Shown: piece after piece, positions 57,275 through 64,000 of the stretch
Numbering within the stretch: the first letter of the stretch is position 1
How the letters are laid out: every line of letters begins with the position of its first letter
DNA from: Heterohyrax brucei
Taxonomy: Eukaryota > Chordata > Mammalia > Hyracoidea > Procaviidae
Direction of reading: 5' to 3'
Length of the DNA stretch: 64,000 nucleotides
Assembly (NCBI GenBank): GCA_028571685.1
Contig: CM053142.1
Span: forward strand, 130,130,796-130,194,795
Position numbers and translations under genes: made by a program
The notes under the pieces: generated by a model
Told to the model about the DNA's origin: nothing
The model's input: only the letters and a program-made list of their open reading frames with translations
Databases searched by the model: none

Positions 57275-57900
57275 TCAAATATGTATTGCATGCCTTCAAT
57301 GCACCAATTACTGTTTCAAGATGCTGCGGATGCAGTACTGTCTGGAGTAGTCAAAAAAGTTTGCTTTGACAGAACTTACGCTGAAGCAGAGGAGGACAGA
57401 CACAGACAGACAGAGCGTGAGGGATGGAGCGTGACTATTTTAACAGGACTGGTGAGGGAAAACTGCGATGGAAAGGGACACATGCTGTCTGGCAGAAGAT
57501 CCTTCTGGGCAGAGAAAAGGTTAGCGCAGGGCCCTGAGGTGGGAGAGCTTGGCCTGTTGCAGGAACAGGAAAGCAGCCTGTGTCCCTGGCAGGAATGGAA
57601 CCCAGAGCAGAGAAACAGCACTGAAAAAGCAGAAGGAGAGAGGGCCAGGGCTCCCTGGACAATTGCATGGACTTTGCCATTTACTCAGAGTGAAGTGGGA
57701 AGCCACTGGAAGGTTATGAAAAGAGGGGTGACCTACCAAACTTATGGATTTAGGAGATCTGCTGGCTGTTGTATGGAATTCAGGCCACGGGGCAAGGTTA
57801 GGAACAGGGAGACCAGAGAGCTGACAAGAGGTAAGTGATCCTGTGACCTAAGTCAGTGATGGTAGAGGCAAGTTGGTAGAAATATTTTGGAAACAGAATC
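57275..57900 (+). repeat. Ancient mammalian repeat holding the longest open frame
   Basis: Decayed repeat of the kind seen at 9765: ttgcatgccttcaatgcacc, then gcagggccctgaggtgggag, then gggaagccactggaaggtta, then gaacagggagaccagagagc. The frame 57281-57838 (185 codons) lies wholly within it, has no domain and no flanking gene structure, and is read as chance. Confidence 0.5.
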
Positions 57901-58099
57901 AGGAAGACTTAGTTACTGAATAAAGTGGTGATAAAAATAAAGACAGAACCTCCGATGAATTCCAGACTTCTGAATTGGCCTCTTAAGAAAAGGGTTGGGT
58001 GGATCTACAAGCTGGAGACTGCCAGAGGTTGAGGCTATTGCGCACCGCAATGCTGTAGTTACTGTTGCTCATGCTGCCTTGTGGATTCTCAGTCGTGTA

Positions 58100-58235
58100 A
58101 CCTCATGTGACAGGATGGAAATGTCCAATACGGTTTTCTAGGCTGCAATCTTTACGGTACAGACAGCCAATTCTTTTCTCCTGTGGAGTCGCAGCTAGCA
58201 TTTCCGTTAGCAGTCCTGCCACCAGAGCTCCTGGT
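58100..58235 (-). mobile_element. AfroSINE, partial, antisense
   Basis: Middle and head of a long variant: acggttttctaggctgcaat, then ttcttttctcctgtggagtc, then tgccaccagagctcctgg. Confidence 0.65.
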
Positions 58236-58331
58236 AGTAACGGTAGAAGATGAGAGCAAGCAGTGAAGTTTTCGTTGTGATGTATTTGAGGTGATCTTGG
58301 GACACCCAAATGGCAATATCCTAAAACTAGT

Positions 58332-58500
58332 TCTGGAAACTCTGATGGTGTAGTTAGGTAAGTGTTATGTCTGCTAACTGAAAGGTCAGCAGTTCAAATC
58401 CACCAGGCAATCCTCGGAAGCTCTATGCGACAGTTCTACTCTGACCTCTAGAGTTGCTACAAGTTGAACCCAACTCAGCAACAGTGTGTTTTTTGGGCTT
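58332..58500 (+). mobile_element. AfroSINE
   Basis: Sense copy: ggaaactctgatggtgtagt, then gtcagcagttcaaatccacc, then cccaactcagcaacagtgtg. Flanks aaaactagtt (58323) and aaagctagtt (58503) look like a target duplication. Confidence 0.9.
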
Positions 58501-58516
58501 TTAAAGCTAGTTTGGA

Positions 58517-58735
58517 GTCTCTGGTTGGTGCCAATGGTTCAGTGCTGAGCCACTAACGGATAAGCTGGCGGTTTGAATCATCCATTCAGAGGCACCTAGA
58601 AAGAATGGCTTGGCAATTGACTTCTGAAAGGACACAGCCATTAAAAACCCTATGGAGCACAGTTCTACTCTGAAACACAGGGGTTATGGGGAGTGGAATA
58701 GATCCAGTGGCAATTGATTTGGTTTTGGTTTTCAA
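58517..58735 (+). mobile_element. AfroSINE, long variant
   Basis: Sense copy: gtctctggttggtgccaatg, then aaaaaccctatggagcacag, then a tail ccagtggcaattgatttggt. Confidence 0.82.
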
Positions 58736-59085
58736 AGCCACTTTTGCATACAGGCAGTCATAGGATAAAAATATTGGTTGTTAGTAAGCTAGGCTTACTA
58801 ATAACCAAAACTTAAGAATGCACGGCCATAAGGACTTAAATACAGTGTTTGTAATGACAAGCCTATCCACTATGTTGTGACACTAATAAATGAAAATGTT
58901 GTATCATTTAGAAGCGTTTCTTGTTTTATATGCATAGAGAGATAAGATATACTAAACTAACACAGACATTTGATTAACCGATGCTAAATAAGAACTGTGT
59001 GTACTCTTTCAACTTAACATGTAAATTTGACATGATGACGAACTGACGAATGGATCTTGTTTGTAATCTTAAGACTGTCTGTATA
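58736..59085. other. Unassigned, no gene seen
   Basis: Nothing recognised. Confidence 0.5.
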
Positions 59086-59270
59086 GAAAAGGAGCTTGGT
59101 GGTAGAAGAGTTAAGCACTTGCCTGCTAACCAAAAGACTAACAGTTTAAACCCACCAGCAACTCTGCAGGAGAAAACACAATGGCAATCTACTCTAGTGA
59201 GGACTTGTCTAGGAATCCCTACGGGTCCACGCTACCCTGTCCTGCAGGGTGCAGTGCAACAACAAGTACA
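59086..59270 (+). mobile_element. AfroSINE, long variant
   Basis: Sense copy: gagcttggtggtagaagagt, then ctaacagtttaaacccacca, then a degenerate tail ending acaacaag. Confidence 0.75.
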
Positions 59271-59914
59271 CAGGAAAGAAATTTAGGGACAAGGTTTAAA
59301 CAAAGGATGTAGGCTGGAGAAACATGGGCAGACTGTTTCTATCTGGAACACAGACACGGTCAGAGTGGGAAGAGAAACAGATGACAACTGAGGGGTCCTG
59401 GGATAAAGACAAAACCATGAAGAGCTGAAACAGGTAGGGACAAAACCAGGGGAGAAGAGCCAACCAAGTTACCGCAAGCCTATTCTCAACAGCTATAGAC
59501 ACTGACTTTGAGCAATACTTTCCAAAGGAGAATGGTCAGCAAGGATTTTAAAAACTTGGAACCAAGACTCAAAATGGCTTTTTTATGGAGCAATCGTTTT
59601 CTCTCGTAATAACGTCATTCAGCTTTTTACAGAACCTGAAAAACAAACAACATAAACATACAAAGCTAGACAAAAGCAATGGCAACAAAACGGAACCTTG
59701 TAATTTCAGAATTCTGAGCAGAATAAAGCCTATTGTCCCTGTGTTTCCTTTAGCTCTGCAAATACAGAGAAAAGACCCTTTTCTGGAATGGAGAAATATT
59801 GCTCCAATGAGCCAACAACTTTTTAAAAATAGTGTAGAATGTTATTTTAACAATGGAAGAGGGTGCCTCTTTATGGATTGTGTTTACTCAATTAGAAGGT
59901 AGAAAGGGAATAAA
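59271..59914. other. Unassigned, no gene seen
   Basis: The frame at 59585-59902 (105 codons) is AT-rich and has no motif. Confidence 0.5.
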
Positions 59915-60110
59915 GCATAGTAGCGAAGAACCTAAGCTTTCAAACCAGCTTCACTTCTTACTGTTACTTTGACAACTTCTTTACCCATTCTGTGTTTCAG
60001 TTCAGTCACCTATAAATTTGTGTTAATTAGCATGCAGGACTCATGGAGTTTAGTAAGAATTAAATACATGAAATCACATAGATCGTGTCTCACAGGAATC
60101 TCTCAGTGAA
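59915..60110 (+). mobile_element. MIR, sense
   Basis: gcatagtagcgaagaaccta, then cttcacttcttactgttact, then tctgtgtttcagttcagtca, then ggagtttagtaagaattaaa: the standard MIR order. Confidence 0.65.
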
Positions 60111-60860
60111 CATGGGCACACATTGTTATTGTGTATAGACATTTTTCAACACGAAGGTGTATGGCTCTTCTTTAAAAAAATTATAAATCACTATTTCTTT
60201 GGGGGAAGAATTTTTTTTTGTATATTTATTTAAGTAGTAGCTAATAAAATACTGGGAGGAGAGACTGTGGAGCCCAACAGGTAGGAAGAGATGAACTGCT
60301 GAAGGTGTTGGGTACCTGGAAGAAGACAAGGATTCTAGGATCTGGAGCTAGTGAGGATGGCAAGTACAAGCCGGCCGTGTTTGCAGAACACTAAAGCACC
60401 CCAGGGCTGTTCCAGAATGCAGTGGAAAGAGAAACAAGTAAAGGTTCAAACAGAAAACTGAGTCTTTCAGATTTCAGCAATCTGTCAATGTAATGTAATG
60501 TTAGGAGACCCCATAGTCTCAGTTGGCACACCAGCTTCACACAGACTAGACAGTAGCCGTCCCTCACTCCAAATCCTATGTGGAGGAAAACATGTCCATG
60601 GGTCTCTGAAGGAAAGATATGCTTTGGTCTCCACTTAGAGCAGGCAGAAAGGAATGCTTTAGAGCACGATTGCCATCATCTGCTGCTTACAGAAAGATGA
60701 AGACAAAAGTCAGTCACGCCAGAAATAAAATCGTGGTCTTTAGTTCTGTCACTGGAGATTAAGCAGATGATGACAAATTACCTGTCCTCATCTCTGTTTT
60801 TAAACCAAATGAAAAGCTTCTGAAATTGCACAGGAGAGCTTTTGGGCTCTGTACTTAGAT
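60111..60860. other. Unassigned, no gene seen
   Basis: T-rich then unique-looking sequence, nothing recognised. Confidence 0.5.
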
Positions 60861-61020
60861 AAACCAAACCAAGGGCATCGAGTCGATTCTGACTCACAGC
60901 AGTCATGTAGGACCGAATAGCAACTGCCCCACAGAGTTCTAAGCAGCACCTGCTGGTTTTGAACTGTTGACCTTTTGCTTAGTAGCTGTAGTATTTAACC
61001 ACAATGCCACCAAGGTTTCC
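60861..61020 (-). mobile_element. AfroSINE
   Basis: Well-preserved antisense copy: aaccaaaccaagggcatcga, then gcaactgccccacagagttc, then caatgccaccaaggtttcc. Flanks tacttaga (60852) and tacttaca (61024) may be a target duplication. Confidence 0.92.
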
Positions 61021-61184
61021 CCATACTTACATACATATCTGGATTTTGCCTCTTAAACACAGGGATGATGAGGTTGTCTGGTGTTTGGAAACATGCTTGT
61101 GATCTTCTGAGGTAATTCTTGAGGCCGGAAGATTCTCACCTTATAGCCTAATTCTTTTGACTAAAAATCTAGACCATATGTTTT

Positions 61185-61835
61185 TTCTAAATTGTATTTT
61201 AGGTGAAGGTTTACAGAGAAAGACAGTTTCCATTAAACACTACACATAGTGTTCCATAACATTGGTAAATAACCCTAAGACATGTCAATATCCTGCCTTC
61301 TTGGCCTTGTGTTCCCTACTGCTGGCTTTCCTGTCCTCTCCTGCCTCTAGTCCTTGCCCCTGGGCTGGTATGCTCCTTTAGTCTTGTTTTGTTTTATAGG
61401 CCTGTCTAATCTTGGGCTGACGGCAACCTTTGTGACATAGTGGCTAAGTGCTGTATCAGCTTACTGAAAGGTTAGCAGTTTAAATCTACCACACACTCCC
61501 TGGAAACTCTATGGGGCAGTTCTACTCTGACCTGCAGGGTCACTATTGACTTGACAGCAGATGGGTTTTCTTTTTTAAATCTTTGGCTGAAGAGTAAACC
61601 TCGGCAGTGACTTCATTACTGAGCTAAGAGAGCATCTGGGGGCACACCCTCAAGGTTTCTCCAGTGTCTATCAGGCCAATAAAACTGATCTCACTTAGTG
61701 AGTCAGAATTTTGGTCTACATTTGGCTGCAGCTCTGTCTAGGACCCTCTATTGCGATGACTGCCAGAGGTGTCAGTGGTGGTAGCCAGGCACCTTCTCAT
61801 TGTACTGGACTCAGCCTGGTAGAGGCCGTGGCAAA
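61185..61835 (-). mobile_element. L1 3' terminus, antisense, with a SINE
   Basis: Reversed L1 end: attgtattttaggtgaaggt, then ctttcctgtcctctcctgcc, then (beyond the SINE) tggctgaagagtaaacctcg, gcgatgactgccagaggtgt and gtggtagccaggcaccttct. Confidence 0.78.
61422..61576 (+). mobile_element. AfroSINE inside antisense L1
   Basis: Sense copy: cggcaacctttgtgacatag, then ggttagcagtttaaatctac, then cagggtcactattgacttga. Target duplications atcttgggctga (61410-61421) and atctttggctga (61579-61590) flank it. Confidence 0.9.
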
Positions 61836-63340
61836 TGTAGACAGAGCCTCCGAGTGTCTGAGTGTATATTATGCTTACAGTGTTTTTCACTTTTTCCTCA
61901 TTAAGCTTAGTCACTGAGCTAGTCTTCAACTGAAGAAAAGGATTTGGGGAACACTGAAAAAAAAGTTCTTGAAAGCTATCCATTTTCTGAATTACTCAGA
62001 AAACTAAGTGAAATAACGCATTTCTCGTGAAACCTGTAATGAATGCATCAACAGCTGCTTTATCACGTGGAACTCTGTTTTGGGAACTCTGGTATCGCAA
62101 TTTCAGGTCTGATTCTGACTCCCAGCTTCACAATAGATCAGGGCTATGTTTTATTGCTGTTGTGTCGCTTGCACTTTGGTGTATACAATCCTGATAAGTT
62201 TATTTCTCACTTTTAAATCTGAATATATCTAGTCATTTTTAAGTGTTTCTACAGTTTCATTCAACTTTGTGTTATCCTGTTTTGTGACATTCTGTTTTAC
62301 AATTATGCTCACAACACTAGGTAGAAATATGAAGACAGGTACAAGTGCTGTCCAAGAACCTAATGTGTACGGCTTTCTCGTCTGGTTTTGCTTCATTTTG
62401 TGTCTCCTTTCTGTGTTCTATTTATTTATTTTCAGCCTCCTCCTGCCCCCCTTCCCTATATAATTTAAAAGCATTTCTATTTTTTTTTAGCAATTCTACA
62501 TCAAAGGTAGAAGTCTCTTCTCTAGGATCCAAAAAGAAAGAAATACATTATTTTCCATTACCTTGCTCCTTGATCTCCCTAACCAGGTGCCTCATGTAGG
62601 ACCAGATTCCTCTTTGATGGTTTCTGAGCACCTTCTTTTTATGTGCGAGACTTAGCAAATGATGCTTGACAAATCCATTCCTGTAACTTCTAGCTATTAA
62701 AATGTTCTTTTTATGAGTCATGTTTCTTCTTCTTTTTTTTTTTAACTTTACTTTGTGAGTTTCGGCTTTATGTTCAACACCCTAGAAAAATAAGATTTTT
62801 TCTTTCAGATTAAAAAATAAAAGCCTACTTCACGCAGAGGGCATAATTTAGTATCACAGAGATGTCATCATACGCTTAATACATAAGAAGATGAAGAAAG
62901 TATCGGGATAAGGTGGCAGCACCATAGAAGACATGGTACTAGACAAGATGAGAAGGGGTCGTATAAAATGAAACCATGAGATGAGGAGTATAAAGGCAGC
63001 TTCAAGGAAACACATGAAAGCTGTGAAAAAGACCTAGGAAGAATGATTGATACTCTAATGCAATTCTAACCCCTGTGAGGAGAGAAAAGGAAGGAAGATG
63101 GATTGGATGGGTAGAATCTTAGATTGCAGTACTAAGAAAATGTTGGGTAAGTCAGTGGGGAGTCCTGAGCCAAAGCAGCCCATCAGAAAATTTGTGCAAG
63201 AATGAGCCTACCTTACTATTCACTCAGTCACTGACTGAATGCCACCCATTGAAGGTGGCCCCAGGTATGAATGCTGTGATGGATTCGGAGTGCAGCATCT
63301 GGAGCTGCACATCTGTTACATCCCTCGCAACAAAATGGAT
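61836..63340. other. Unassigned 1.5 kb, no gene seen
   Basis: Contains T-runs at about 62487 and 62735. The frames at 62269-62599 are hydrophobic low-complexity without motif. 62870-63340 may hold decayed RTE sequence upstream of the 3' end at 63341. Confidence 0.45.
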
Positions 63341-63477
63341 TGCTGTAATAGACACAATCATGGGCTCAGACACACCAATGATAGCAAGATGGCATAGGAC
63401 CAGGCAACGTTCTGTTCTCTTATACGCAGGTCATCATGAGTTGGAGTTAACTGGACAGCACCTGATAGCGTAACAGC
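63341..63477 (+). mobile_element. RTE LINE 3' end, sense
   Basis: attgctgtaatagacacaat, then agatggcataggaccaggca, then gttctgttctcttatacgca, then ggacagcacctgatagcgta: the RTE 3' terminal order seen at 4470-4626. Confidence 0.65.
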
Positions 63478-64000
63478 AGCACATCTCAGCAGTGCATTTC
63501 TGCGGCTGCCACAGTGCTGTTGTCCAAGAAGGGAGAATCACAGGGAACTTGGAGTTCATCTCAAGACTTCTCTACTAACGCTTAGAGCTGAGCTCTTGAG
63601 ATCACATGACGTTTTGGGGGAAATATTGATACCACTTCTTGAGTCTGGTCATACCTGATAATCCTTAAGTCCCCACAATATCCATTCAGTTTTGAATTAT
63701 CCTGTGTTACATTCTATTTTAAGAGTCTACTCAAGTGATATAGAGGTGAGTCAAATGTCCTCCACGGTATCATACAGAAGTCATCTCTTGGGTAATGATA
63801 CTAAACTCCACTGGCCTTAGATTGTTTTACTAATATAACCATGCTTCACTCGCTGCTTTTCTCCACTCTTCTTGTTTACCAGGAGCTATGTCTCTACAGT
63901 TACACTTTGGCTTCTGCTTCAGCAACAGGCAAAGCATGACTCTAGTGTCAGAAACAGCATCCTTGTAGGAAGAAAACAGGAGGTAGAAAGAATGAGGAAA
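63478..64000. other. Unassigned, no gene seen
   Basis: Nothing recognised to the end of the window. Confidence 0.5.

Noticed and set aside
57281..57838. Open frame of 185 codons, the longest in the window
   Set aside because: It lies wholly inside an ancient repeat-like stretch related to 9765-10260, has no recognisable domain, no upstream promoter or splice context, and overlapping minus-strand frames are equally long in parts. A conserved-protein search would be needed to revive it.
62269..62599. Hydrophobic frames that could look like membrane segments
   Set aside because: T-rich sequence yields Phe/Leu-rich frames. No start context, domain or partner exon.

Overview
This window reads as nuclear DNA of a placental mammal from the Afrotherian lineage, most likely an elephant or close relative. 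The main evidence is more than 35 copies of one tRNA-derived SINE (AfroSINE type: a head resembling ggtggtgtagtggttaag, a middle B-box-like gttcaaatcc, and a tail resembling ctatgagtcggaatcgactc). They occur with several copies of an RTE (BovB-type) LINE whose 3' tail matches the SINE tail, and with a LINE-1 and MaLR-type LTRs that share a consistent style. The base that names the species is not visible, so 'elephant-like' is inference. I found no convincing protein-coding gene, no rRNA, no functional tRNA and no CRISPR. The longest open frame (57281-57838, 185 codons) lies in old repeat-like sequence, and the others are transposon relics or chance frames. The window is best read as intergenic or deep-intronic sequence.

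Layout. 1-1991: a MaLR retroelement with both LTRs and a short internal region, its extreme left end cut by the window. 2-5 kb: SINEs, an antisense MaLR LTR and an RTE 3' end. 6.06-6.84 kb: a non-repetitive, GC-richer island with a cluster of muscle-type transcription factor motifs. 7.6-16.8 kb: SINEs, a solo MaLR LTR with perfect 5-bp target duplications, RTE, L2, MIR and a dead Tigger (pogo-type) transposase split by a SINE with clear target duplications. 17-25 kb: mostly unassigned sequence with L1 3' ends, a mosaic of LTR pieces and a mariner relic arranged as a large inverted repeat. 25.5-29.5 kb: two RTE elements side by side, both antisense, one split by a MaLR LTR that itself carries a SINE. 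29.6-42.9 kb: many SINEs, L2 and MIR pieces, a hAT relic, an antisense L1 and a tRNA-Gly-headed SINE. 42.96-52.72 kb: a near full-length but dead sense L1 interrupted by SINEs, an RTE and two MaLR LTRs. 52.8-64 kb: L2, L1 3' ends, another LTR, SINEs, MIR and unassigned sequence.

The elements interact in a readable order. L1 is older than the RTE inserted in it, and the RTE is older than the SINE and MaLR LTR inserted in the RTE. The most unusual observation is a 90-base segment of L1 5' UTR type that appears twice, 23.1 kb apart, with a single mismatch, although the elements around both copies are heavily decayed. At 19.9 kb it sits inside an antisense L1 3' UTR and replaces a short stretch present in a related copy at 56.5 kb. 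I did not find a new multi-gene biological system here. The points worth testing are that patch, the motif cluster at 6.6 kb, the fold-back mariner, and an internal duplication within the L1.
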